Positions 55,376-62,892 of a DNA stretch of 64,000 bases are shown piece by piece. The notes beneath the pieces are model-generated. The model saw nothing but the letters and a program-made list of their open reading frames with translations. It was not told where the DNA came from and searched no databases. The DNA is taken from the NCBI RefSeq assembly GCF_003952385.1, contig NZ_CP034444.1:5159001-5223000 (forward strand), read 5' to 3'. Position 1 is the stretch's first letter. The number at the start of each line of letters is the position of its first letter. The stretch comes from Mesorhizobium sp. M1D.F.Ca.ET.043.01.1.1 (GTDB lineage Bacteria; Pseudomonadota; Alphaproteobacteria; Rhizobiales; Rhizobiaceae). The position numbers were made by a program, and so were the translations under genes.

Positions 55376-56688
55376 TAGAGCTTGCCGGCGTCCTCGAGGA
55401 TCTGCGTCGCCTTGGCGGCAGCGTCGTCCAGCGCCTGCTTGGAGGTCTTGTCGCCGAGGATAGCGGCCTGCAGTTCCGGATAGACGGCGTTGGAGATCTC
55501 GATCCATTCCGGCGTCTGCGGCACCGGGAAAGCGTTCTTGGCGGCTTCCTGGAAGGCCTGCAGCACCTCGGTCTTGTAAGGATCGGACTTCGCCTGCTCG
55601 AGGTCCCATTCCCACACCTTAGTGCGGGTGGGCAGCGGGCCGGCCGCGGCCTCCAGCTTCTGGCTGTCCTCGTTGGTCAGCCACCAGACGAGCGAGGCGG
55701 CGGCTTCCTTGTTGGCGCAGTTCTCGGTCACCGAAAAGCCATGTGCGCCGGACCAGCCGGAACGCTTGCCGGACGAGCCCTTGGGCTGAACCTTGACGCC
55801 GACATTGCCGGCCACCTTGGACGACTTCGGGTCGTTGAAGAAACCGGCCCAGCCCGGCCAGTCGAGGTTGATCGCCACGGTGCCGGAGGCGAAGCCCTGG
55901 CCGAGATCATCCCACAGATAGTTGGTCGTGCCAGCGGGCACCGCCTTGGCCTTGTAGAGCTTGACGAACCAGTCGAGCGCCTTGACGCCGGCTTCTGAGT
56001 TGAAGGCGGGCTTGCCGTCCTTGTCGAGATATTCGCCGCCGTCGGCGACCAGCATCTCGTAGAAGCGGCCGTTGATCGCCTCTTCCTTGCCGGCATATTG
56101 CGTGCCGTAGAAGTCAGGCGGGCTGGCGAAGAACTCCGCCTGCTGGGCCATCTCGTCGAACGTGTCCGGCGGGGCGAGATCTTCGCCGTACTTCTCCTTG
56201 TAGGCCTTCTTCTTGGCTTCGTCCTGATAGAGGCTCTTCTGGTAGTAGAGCGCCGAGACGTCGAACTGCGCGCGCGGCAGCATGACCAGCTTGCCGTCGA
56301 GCGTGCCGGCCGCGATGTTGGCCGGAACGAAGGCGTCGACCTCCTCCTTCGGCAGGAGTTTCGAAAGATCGGTGTAGATGCCCGGATATTGCGGCGCGAA
56401 CGAGGTGTGGTTGGAGCCGACGCACCAGGTGATCGAGTTGGAGGCGATATCCGACTTGATCTCCTTGTCGAGGTCGAAGTGGTTCTTCTTGGAGATGACG
56501 TTGACCTTGGCGCCGGTCGCCTTCTCCCACTCGCCGATCCGCTCGTAGAGCTTTTCGTATTGCTGGCCGCCGATCAGCTTGGCGTCGATGGTGACGCCGG
56601 GAAACTTGCCCGGCAGGTCGGCCGCGAATGCGGCGCCCGATGCCATGAGCAATGCGCCGGCGGCGACGCCGGAAAGCAGTCTGTTCAT
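55375..56688 (-). CDS. carbohydrate ABC transporter substrate-binding protein (family 1)
   Basis: 437 residues from ATG 56688, preceded by GGGAGG. Signal peptide 1-23 (...MASGAAFAA), mature protein beginning DLPGKFPGVTIDAKL. Family 1 extracellular solute-binding protein of CUT1 sugar importers, with WPGWAGFFNDP, GSSGKRSGWSGAHGFSV and the late LVWWLTNEDSQ block. First gene of a ten-gene minus-strand operon. Given the enzymes downstream, a 6-deoxy sugar such as L-fucose, or an oligosaccharide containing it, is the likely ligand (inference). Confidence 0.9.
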   Translation of the reverse strand: MNRLLSGVAAGALLMASGAAFAADLPGKFPGVTIDAKLIGGQQYEKLYERIGEWEKATGAKVNVISKKNHFDLDKEIKSDIASNSITWCVGSNHTSFAPQYPGIYTDLSKLLPKEEVDAFVPANIAAGTLDGKLVMLPRAQFDVSALYYQKSLYQDEAKKKAYKEKYGEDLAPPDTFDEMAQQAEFFASPPDFYGTQYAGKEEAINGRFYEMLVADGGEYLDKDGKPAFNSEAGVKALDWFVKLYKAKAVPAGTTNYLWDDLGQGFASGTVAINLDWPGWAGFFNDPKSSKVAGNVGVKVQPKGSSGKRSGWSGAHGFSVTENCANKEAAASLVWWLTNEDSQKLEAAAGPLPTRTKVWEWDLEQAKSDPYKTEVLQAFQEAAKNAFPVPQTPEWIEISNAVYPELQAAILGDKTSKQALDDAAAKATQILEDAGKL

Positions 56689-56741
56689 GAATTCCTCCCT
56701 GGACGGCCGGTGGCCGTCGTGACCTGAAGCTCAGCCGCTTC

Positions 56742-56769
56742 ATTCATATGCAAACAAAATATTCATAAG
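56742..56769. promoter_or_regulatory. paired ATTCATA words between the transporter operon and iclR-type gene
   Basis: ATTCATATG (56742-56750) and ATTCATAAG (56761-56769) are direct repeats 19 bases apart in the 157-base divergent promoter region. Related words occur before the lactonase gene (57636-57644, reverse orientation) and before the MaoC/CoA-transferase operon (61530-61540). They are candidate sites for the adjacent IclR regulator. A TTGACG on the minus strand near 56775 could be the -35 box of the transporter operon. Confidence 0.4.
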
Positions 56770-56845
56770 TCGTCAAGCCGAAACTTCTTCCCAATGAAGG
56801 CGCTCTTGCGTATATGAAGATGGAAATTCACCAGAGGGGCATCCG

Positions 56846-57631
56846 GTGCAGGACGACGACGAAGACCGCTACCGCGCGCCGGCGCTGGACAAGGGGCTGG
56901 ACATCCTGGAACTGCTCGCCAGCGTCGATGGCGGCCTGACCCAGGCCGAGATCGCCAAGCGGCTCGATCGCAGCCCGAACGAATTCTACCGGATGCTCGA
57001 CCGTCTGGTGAAACGTGGCTACGTCACACGCCCCGACGGCGACCGCTATTCGCTGACGCTGAAGCTCTTCGGGCTCGGCCAATTGCACGCGCCGGTGCGC
57101 AGGCTGGTTTCCTACGCCACTTCGATCATGCGCGAACTGGCCGAGATATCCTGGCAGGCGAACCAACTCGTGGTGTTCGACCGCGGCAGCGCCGTGGTCA
57201 TCGCCCAGCAGGAAGCGCCGCGATACTGGGGTATCTCGATCCGCGTCGGCTCGCATATCAGCCTGTTCGACACCGGGTCGGGACATGTGCTGCTGGCGTT
57301 CCGTTCGCCGGAAGAGCGCGAGATGATGATCGCCGAGCATCTGCGCAGCAACGAGGAGATGAAGGTGTCGCCCGACTTCTTCGCCCGCCTCGACCAGGTG
57401 CGCGACCGCGGCTACGAGATGATGGCTTCGCTGCAGACGGCCGGCGTCTACAACCTGTCGGCGCCGGTGGTCGGTCCCGACGGACGCGGCATCGCCGCGC
57501 TCACCATACCTTATATCACCCTGGTCAATGCGCCGGCCGCGCCCGATATCACAAGGACCATCACGCTGCTCCAGGCCGCCGCGGCTCGTCTGTCGCAACT
57601 CGCCGGATCGGATGTGAGGGCAAAGGAATAA
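56846..57631 (+). CDS. IclR-family transcriptional regulator
   Basis: 261 residues from GTG 56846, with GAGGGG at good spacing. N-terminal winged helix: PALDKGLDILELLASVDGGL then TQAEIAKRLDRSPNEFYRMLDRLVKRGY (about 10-60). The effector-binding GAF-like IclR domain follows (SVDLF-type region near HISLFDTGSGHVLLAF). It is divergent from the sugar transporter operon and is followed by the lactonase gene after 96 bases. It is the obvious local regulator of this sugar locus. Confidence 0.92.
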   Translation: MQDDDEDRYRAPALDKGLDILELLASVDGGLTQAEIAKRLDRSPNEFYRMLDRLVKRGYVTRPDGDRYSLTLKLFGLGQLHAPVRRLVSYATSIMRELAEISWQANQLVVFDRGSAVVIAQQEAPRYWGISIRVGSHISLFDTGSGHVLLAFRSPEEREMMIAEHLRSNEEMKVSPDFFARLDQVRDRGYEMMASLQTAGVYNLSAPVVGPDGRGIAALTIPYITLVNAPAAPDITRTITLLQAAAARLSQLAGSDVRAKE

Positions 57632-57727
57632 TTCTTATTTGAATGATCAATTCTCCCGTGAGATGATCGTCCATGTATTGATGCATGAGGTTTTGGGCGG
57701 CATGCATAAGCGACTAGGGAGGAAGCC

Positions 57728-58564
57728 ATGATTGTCGACACCCACCTGCATCTCATCGACAAGGCGGCGCTGCGCTACCCGTGGCTGTCCGGAGTGCCGG
57801 CGCTCGACCGCGGTTTTTCCCACGATGAATATGCCACCGAGGCACGCCGGGCCGGCATAGAGCTGGCGCTGCATATGGAGGTCGACGTCGACCCCGCCGA
57901 TATCGCGGCCGAAACGGCCCATGTCGAAGGATTGTCGAAGAAACCGGGCAGCCTGGTGCGGGGCGGGATCGTCTCCTGCCGGCCGGAAGAGCCGGGCTTC
58001 GCCGCCTGGCTGGACAAGGCGAAGGCCGATCCTTTCGTGAAAGGTTTCCGCCGCGTGCTGCATGTCGTGCCCGACGACGTCTCCGAGGGCGCGCTGTTTC
58101 GCGAGAACATCCGGCGCATCGCCGGCAGCGGGCTGACCTTCGACCTCTGCGTTCTGCCGCGGCAGATGAGCCAGGCGATCGCGCTCGTCGATCTGGCGCC
58201 GGACGTTCAGTTCGTGCTCGATCATTGCGGCGTGCCCGACATCAAGGGCAGGGCCGAGCACCCATGGCGCGAGCAGATCACCGCGATCGCGCGGCGCCCC
58301 AATGTCGTCGGCAAGATTTCCGGCGTCGTCGCCTATGCCGATCCAGCGACCTGGACCGCCGAGACGCTGCGGCCCTATGTCGAGCACACGATCGGCAGCT
58401 TCGGCTGGGACCGCGTCGTGTGGGGCAGCGACTGGCCGGTCTGCACCTTGGGCGGCGGGCTGCTCGGCTGGGTGGCGGCGACGCACGCGCTCATCGCCGG
58501 CGCGAGCGAGAGCGAGCGCGCGAAGCTCTTGTCCGGCAATGCGAAGAAGCTCTGGCGGCTGTAA
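57728..58564 (+). CDS. amidohydrolase-family lactonase (probable L-fuconolactonase)
   Basis: 278 residues, the normal length for the COG3618 lactonase group (fuconolactonase, 2-pyrone-4,6-dicarboxylate lactonase). The HxH motif is in VDTHLHL (residues 3-9), with a GFRRVLH block (about 105), the DHCG motif (about 165) and the terminal metal Asp in WGSDWPVC (about 236). AGGGAGGA gives a strong ribosome site. It would hydrolyse the lactone made by the sugar dehydrogenase to the sugar acid used by fuconate dehydratase. Convergent with the next gene, 18 bases apart. Confidence 0.88.
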   Translation: MIVDTHLHLIDKAALRYPWLSGVPALDRGFSHDEYATEARRAGIELALHMEVDVDPADIAAETAHVEGLSKKPGSLVRGGIVSCRPEEPGFAAWLDKAKADPFVKGFRRVLHVVPDDVSEGALFRENIRRIAGSGLTFDLCVLPRQMSQAIALVDLAPDVQFVLDHCGVPDIKGRAEHPWREQITAIARRPNVVGKISGVVAYADPATWTAETLRPYVEHTIGSFGWDRVVWGSDWPVCTLGGGLLGWVAATHALIAGASESERAKLLSGNAKKLWRL

Positions 58565-58582
58565 GCGTTCGGCTGCGGGGCA

Positions 58583-59725
58583 TCAGACCGATCGTTTAGG
58601 AAAACTCTCCCGGAACAGGCGGTTGATGTCGGCGACGACGCGGCGGGCGTGCTGCCTGCCGGCCAGCCCCTCGTTGAGGCGGTCGGACGCGGCCTGCTGG
58701 AACGGCATGTAGCCGTCGTGACGCGGGCGCACCCACGCCCCCTCCAGTGTTGCCCGCGTGGCGCGATAGAAGTCGCCGGTCGCGGCGTTGACGGCTTCGT
58801 CTTCCCAGGCAGCTGCATGGCCGGGCTGGCCGCCAGCGGCTGCGTAGGGGCCGCGCTGCACTTCGCCGCTGGCGATCCAATAGGCGAAGTCGGTCGCTTC
58901 CTTGCGGGCGGCGGAGAAGGCCGAGACAGCGATGCCGGTGCCGCCGAGGGCGGAGCCGAGCGGACCGTTGTCGCCTACGGACGGCATGTCGCAAAAGAAA
59001 AGCCGGTTCGGGCGGAATCCGGCTGTCGCATAGGGCACGTAGCCATAGATCAGCGGCGCGCAAGCGATGCACGAGCCGGCCTCGGCCATCTTTTCGAACA
59101 CTGCGATCGGGTCCATCGTCAGGCATTCGGGGTCGACGATCGCCGCGATCTCACGCAGCATTTCGACGACGGTCTCGCCGATCTCGGCATCGATCAGATC
59201 GCCCGGTCCTTCGACGGCGCATGGCCGGCCGAGATCGGCGGCTAAAGTGTAGAAGCACATAAGCGAATGCGGCGGCCTGAGCGGCAGGAGCACGCGGCCC
59301 TGCTCAGCAAGCTCAAGCACTTCGGTCCAGATCGTCGGCGCGGCCGCGATCAGGTCCGGCTGCCAGGCCTGCACCTGGGTCGCGGCATCGATCGGGAAGG
59401 CCCATTGCCGCCCCCGCCAGGTGTAGCTTGGGTAGGATCGGCCGACGCTTGCCTTCGCAAGCGCTTCGCGCTCCTTCTCGCGGCCCGGCACGTCGAGCGG
59501 CGCCAGACATTTTTCGGCGGTGATCTCGCCGACATGCGGATGATCGATGACGATCAGGTCATAGGCGCGGGCAAGTTCCTCAACCGGGAAGGATTCGAAA
59601 TCCTGCAGCGAGCGCTTCTCCCATTCGATCGAAACGCCGGTCTTCTCCCGCCAGATCCTGGAGCAGGCGACCATCGGGTCGTAGCCGCGCGGATGGCTCC
59701 AGGTCATGCCCTTGAGGGCGGTCAC
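58583..59725 (-). CDS. solute-binding-protein-like protein without a signal peptide
   Basis: 380 residues from GTG 59725, which has GGAG eight bases before it and overlaps the stop of the CoA-transferase gene (GTGA). The sequence resembles a family 1 extracellular solute-binding protein: DLIVIDHPHVGEI, PIDAATQVQAWQPDLI, YIASGEV-like FAYWIASGEVQ, and a long alpha/beta two-lobe layout. The N-terminus, VTALKGMTWSHPRGYD, has no signal peptide or membrane anchor, and no permease or ATPase is beside it. Translational coupling to a CoA-transferase suggests a cytoplasmic role, perhaps sensing or binding a pathway intermediate. Confidence 0.7.
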   Translation of the reverse strand: MTALKGMTWSHPRGYDPMVACSRIWREKTGVSIEWEKRSLQDFESFPVEELARAYDLIVIDHPHVGEITAEKCLAPLDVPGREKEREALAKASVGRSYPSYTWRGRQWAFPIDAATQVQAWQPDLIAAAPTIWTEVLELAEQGRVLLPLRPPHSLMCFYTLAADLGRPCAVEGPGDLIDAEIGETVVEMLREIAAIVDPECLTMDPIAVFEKMAEAGSCIACAPLIYGYVPYATAGFRPNRLFFCDMPSVGDNGPLGSALGGTGIAVSAFSAARKEATDFAYWIASGEVQRGPYAAAGGQPGHAAAWEDEAVNAATGDFYRATRATLEGAWVRPRHDGYMPFQQAASDRLNEGLAGRQHARRVVADINRLFRESFPKRSV

Positions 59726-60876
59726 AGACCGAACTCCGTACGGATTTTCGCACTGTGCTCGCCGACGCGCGGCGCTGCTCGGTCGACCTTGGCGCGCAGG
59801 CCGTCGACCCTCAGCGGCGAGCAGGTGGTGTGGATCGCGACGCCGTCCTCGCGGGTCACGGTCTGCAGCAGGTCGAGCGCCTTGAAGCCGTCGCTCTCCA
59901 GCATCTCCTTCCAGTTCAGCACCTTCGCGCACCAGATGTCGGCGGGCTCGAGGATCGCCAGCCATTCGTCCACGGACTTCTGCGCGACGCGTTGCGCGAT
60001 GATCGCCTTGATCTCGTCGCGCGCCGTGAACCAGGTCGACGGCTGGTCGCGGTAGGGCGCCAGCGCCTCGACCTCGAGCAGGTCGGCCAGTTTCGGGATC
60101 GGCGTCATGGCGATCGCCAGGAAACCGTCCTTCGCCGGGTAGACGCCGTAGGGCGCCGCCAGATAGGCATGGGCGCTGCGGAAGGACGAGCGGCGCGGCA
60201 GGCGCCTTCCATCGTTGAGGTGGGTCGTCAGGACCTCGAACTGGAAGTCGATCAGCGCCTCGAACAGGCTGGTCTCGACGTGACCGCCTTGGCCGGTGAT
60301 GCCGCGCCGGACCAGTGCTGCGAGGATGCCCTGCGCGCAGGCCGCGCCCGCCAGCATATCGGCGATCGCCAGTCCGAACGGCACCGGACCCTGATCCTCG
60401 TCGCCATTCAGCCACATGACGCCGGAGCGCGCCTGGGCGAGCAGATCCTGGCCGGGACGCTTCACCCACGGGCCTTCCTCGCCATAGCCGCTGATCGAGG
60501 CATAGACCAGGCGCGGGTTGAGAGCGCGGACATGCTCGTAGTCGAGGCCAAGCCGCTCGATGACGCCGGGCCGGAAATTCTGGATCAGCACGTCGGCTTT
60601 CGCGAGCAGCCCGCGCAGCGCCTTCAGATCGTCCTCGTTCTTCAAATCGACCGCGAAGCTCTCCTTGGCCCGGTTGATGGCGTGGAAGATGGTGGAATCG
60701 CCGCCGATCTCGGTGTCGCTGAGATAGAGCCGGCGCGACAGGTCGCCGCCGTCGGGCCGCTCGATCTTGATGACGCGGGCGCCGAGGTCGAGGAGCCTAA
60801 GCGAGCTGTAAGGTCCTGACAGGAACTGGCTCATGTCGACAACGACAAGGCCGGACAGCGGCAGGTCGGCGGCCAT
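59722..60876 (-). CDS. CaiB/BaiF-family CoA-transferase (class III)
   Basis: 384 residues from ATG 60876 with GGAGA eight bases upstream. Class III CoA-transferase: LVVVDMSQFLSGPYSSLRLLDLGARVIKIERPDGGD at the N-terminus, SGYGEEGPWVKRPGQDLLAQARSG in the middle. The Asp in GQDLLAQ (about 168) matches the catalytic aspartate. It moves CoA between carboxylic acids. The substrate is unknown; with MaoC proteins beside it, a CoA-dependent branch for a sugar-derived acid is suggested. It sits between the second MaoC gene (two-base gap) and the signal-less binding-protein gene (overlap). Confidence 0.88.
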   Translation of the reverse strand: MAADLPLSGLVVVDMSQFLSGPYSSLRLLDLGARVIKIERPDGGDLSRRLYLSDTEIGGDSTIFHAINRAKESFAVDLKNEDDLKALRGLLAKADVLIQNFRPGVIERLGLDYEHVRALNPRLVYASISGYGEEGPWVKRPGQDLLAQARSGVMWLNGDEDQGPVPFGLAIADMLAGAACAQGILAALVRRGITGQGGHVETSLFEALIDFQFEVLTTHLNDGRRLPRRSSFRSAHAYLAAPYGVYPAKDGFLAIAMTPIPKLADLLEVEALAPYRDQPSTWFTARDEIKAIIAQRVAQKSVDEWLAILEPADIWCAKVLNWKEMLESDGFKALDLLQTVTREDGVAIHTTCSPLRVDGLRAKVDRAAPRVGEHSAKIRTEFGL

Positions 60877-60878
60877 GA

Positions 60879-61430
60879 TCACTTCTCCGTCTTGCCAGCG
60901 AAGTCGGCCGGGTTCTTGTATTTCACGGTCTGCAGGTGCTCGCAGTAGAGCACCAGCTCGCCTTCGCCCTTGAACACTTGGTAGCTGGCGCGGACCAGCC
61001 CCATGTCATGATAACGGGGCTTTTTGTCCATGTTGGTGCGGATCGAATAGATGGTGTCGCCGATGAAGACCGGCTTGATGAAGCGGAGCTTGTCGTAGCC
61101 GTAGGAAAAGGCGTTGACGCAATTGGTGGCGACGAGGCCGAGCCCGGCGGAGAAGACGAAAGCGCCCGCCACCAGACGCTTGCCGAAAATGCCTTCGCGT
61201 TCGGCGAACATCTGATCCTGCACGTAGGGATGGATGTCGAGCACCAGCGTGTTGAACAGATGGCTGTCGCCTTCGGCCATGGTGCGCCGGAGCGAGCGGA
61301 TCTTCTGGCCGACCGGCCAATCTTCATAGAACCAGTTTTCGGCGTTCCACACCGGCAGCTCGGCGTGATCGGCCGGCATGTCGGAAGGGAGTGTCGAAGC
61401 GACGCCGACGGTGGGCGGGAAGCTGGCCAT
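60879..61430 (-). CDS. MaoC-family hydratase-like protein, copy 2
   Basis: 183 residues from ATG 61430 (GAGGACA upstream). MaoC-type hot-dog fold with the shared block [20 protein letters not shown], nearly identical to copy 1 at 49355. The usual catalytic Asp-x-x-x-x-His pattern is altered: the region reads [20 protein letters not shown], resembling mesaconyl/methylmalyl-CoA dehydratase-like MaoC proteins more than R-hydratases. First gene of a three-gene operon (MaoC, CoA-transferase, signal-less binding protein). Paralogy with copy 1 suggests consecutive or alternative acyl-CoA steps. Confidence 0.82.
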   Translation of the reverse strand: MASFPPTVGVASTLPSDMPADHAELPVWNAENWFYEDWPVGQKIRSLRRTMAEGDSHLFNTLVLDIHPYVQDQMFAEREGIFGKRLVAGAFVFSAGLGLVATNCVNAFSYGYDKLRFIKPVFIGDTIYSIRTNMDKKPRYHDMGLVRASYQVFKGEGELVLYCEHLQTVKYKNPADFAGKTEK

Positions 61431-61517
61431 TGTCCTCTTCGTTCGCTGCTGGAGAACGGGCCGTGTCGCCCGGGCAACACCGGAGCCAGACGCGGTCGAT
61501 CCTCCCTAATCTTCTCT

Positions 61518-61540
61518 TGTGAAGATTATATTCACATATG
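61518..61540. promoter_or_regulatory. 19-bp palindrome upstream of the MaoC/CoA-transferase operon
   Basis: TGTGAA (61518-61523) and TTCACA (61531-61536) are perfect inverted arms with a seven-base spacer, about 90 bases before the MaoC start. A second dyad, AATCTTC/GAAGATT (61508-61514/61521-61527), overlaps it. ATTCACATATG at 61530-61540 resembles the words found in the divergent iclR-type promoter. Confidence 0.5.
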
Positions 61541-61846
61541 AGATTTTGGTACAAGCGGGGTCGGGGAGAAATTTGCTCGTCGGGTCGAACCGGCTTGCTC
61601 CGGCGCGCGAAGCGCAGCCAAGGCCCCGATTCGTCCTCGCGGTCTTGCGGCCGAGCTCCAGCGCCAGGGTGCGGGCGTCGCGTCGGCGCATCAAGGTTGG
61701 CCGCGGGTCTGCCTGGGCAGTCCAGGAAATCGCGTGACGGTTCTGTCCAGAAATCACTCAGGAAGAAACATTAGTTAATTCTACAACTCTTAACTGCCGG
61801 AAAGGTTGTAAAGCCTGCCTTGCTGGTTGCGCGCAAGGAGCACGAC
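61541..61846. other. intergenic region, no gene accepted
   Basis: Short frames exist on both strands but none looks protein-like. The first half is G/C-rich; from about 61750 the sequence becomes clearly richer in A/T (ATTAGTTAATTCTACAAC), which may hold a plus-strand promoter. GCCGGAAA at 61796-61803 is complementary to part of the terminator-like hairpin at 61926-61955. Confidence 0.45.
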
Positions 61847-61903
61847 ATGGCATCGCCGAATACGGCCAGTAAAATTCGTATCGATGGCGCTGTAATTCGT
61901 TAG
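61847..61903 (+). CDS. possible 18-codon leader peptide or small protein
   Basis: ATG 61847 is preceded by a perfect AAGGAG (61835-61840) with a six-base gap, the best ribosome site in this part of the window. The frame reads MASPNTASKIRIDGAVIR and stops with TAG at 61901-61903. It is followed by a hairpin plus T-run and then the acyltransferase-like gene. The composition shows no run of one amino acid, so classic amino-acid attenuation is not indicated. It could also be the start of a decayed gene. Confidence 0.4.
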   Translation: MASPNTASKIRIDGAVIR

Positions 61904-61925
61904 TAATCGATCATCAGGATAATAC

Positions 61926-61955
61926 GGGAGCCGGACCATTTCCGGTGCCTTTTTT
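61926..61955 (+). terminator. terminator-like hairpin just before the next gene
   Basis: CCGGA (61931-61935) pairs with TCCGG (61941-61945), with weaker outer pairs (GGG with TGCC region). A run of six T (61950-61955) follows, the classic intrinsic terminator shape. It ends 12 bases before the ATG at 61968, an unusual place that suggests attenuation. Confidence 0.5.
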
Positions 61956-61967
61956 CTTGAGTCTACT

Positions 61968-62819
61968 ATGGCGGTTCTCGGTGCATTTCCTCCCGGCGTC
62001 GGGTGCCGGCCTTTCGACGAGGGAGACTGGGCAGGCGTGGCGGACTGCCTGCACAGGGGCTTTCCGGAACGCAGCCACGGCTATTGGATAGAGGCGCTGA
62101 CCCGCCTGTCGCGGCGGCCCGCGGTCGCCGATTTTCCGCGCTATGGATTCGTCCTCGATAAGTCGGGCCGGATCGTCGGCGCCGTGCTGACGCTCTATGC
62201 CAGGCACAGGAGCGTGGACGGCGACGAAATCCGCTGCAATCTATCGAGCTGGTCCGTGGATGCGGAGTTCCGGCCTTGTGCCAGCAGGATGATCGCCACG
62301 GTCATCATGCGCAAGGACGTGGTCTACACCAATATCTCGCCATCGCCGGGGACGGTGAAGCTCAACAAGGCATTCGGGTTTCGCCTGTTTTCCGGTGGAC
62401 AGGTCGCCTTCTTTCCCGTCCTGAACGCGATGCAGCGGGCGGACCGCGTGCTGGTTGCGCGCGCGGAGCTCGCTGAAATGGCTGAGTTCACCGACAATGA
62501 AAGATACATACTACTCGAACATGCCGCGTTGGGCTGCCTGTCGCTGATCTGCGTCTGCGACGGCCTGGCGTTGCCCTTGGTGCTGAAGCCGCGCCGGATA
62601 TTGCATGGTCTCATTCCGTGCTGCCAGGTCGTCTACTGCCGTTCCCACGCGGATCTCGCCCGGTGCGCCGGGGCCTTGGGGCGCTTTCTCCTGCGGCGCG
62701 GGCAGCTGCTTTGCCTCGTCGATGCGATGGCCCCGGTTCCCGGTCTGTCCGGCAGGTATTTTCCGAAGAAGGGGATCAAGTATTTCAAGGGCCCGAAATC
62801 GCCTTGCCGGGAGACCTGA
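61968..62819 (+). CDS. uncharacterised acyltransferase-like protein near polysaccharide genes
   Basis: 283 residues. I recognise no precise family. The N-terminal half (CRPFDEGDWAGVADCLHRGFP, then YGFVLDKSGRIVGAVLTLYA) is laid out like a GNAT-type acyl-CoA N-acyltransferase, including a central strand pair before SSWSVDAEFR. The second half is less clear and contains several Cys (LICVCDG, IPCCQVVYCRS) and a basic tail. No signal peptide; one moderately hydrophobic stretch around 195-215. Only a weak ribosome site precedes ATG 61968. It converges with a polysaccharide polymerase-like gene, so a role in modifying a glycan precursor is possible. Confidence 0.5.
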   Translation: MAVLGAFPPGVGCRPFDEGDWAGVADCLHRGFPERSHGYWIEALTRLSRRPAVADFPRYGFVLDKSGRIVGAVLTLYARHRSVDGDEIRCNLSSWSVDAEFRPCASRMIATVIMRKDVVYTNISPSPGTVKLNKAFGFRLFSGGQVAFFPVLNAMQRADRVLVARAELAEMAEFTDNERYILLEHAALGCLSLICVCDGLALPLVLKPRRILHGLIPCCQVVYCRSHADLARCAGALGRFLLRRGQLLCLVDAMAPVPGLSGRYFPKKGIKYFKGPKSPCRET

Positions 62820-62892
62820 CGTTCACCGAGATGGTGCTGTTCGGGTCCTGAACGAAGGCGCGAAGCCGACTTTCAATCCAGCGATTCGAAGG

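Noticed and set aside
61506..61757. Short frames on both strands in the region before the acyltransferase-like gene
   Set aside because: About 72-83 codons with no ribosome site, basic low-complexity translations and no resemblance to known small proteins; kept as intergenic.
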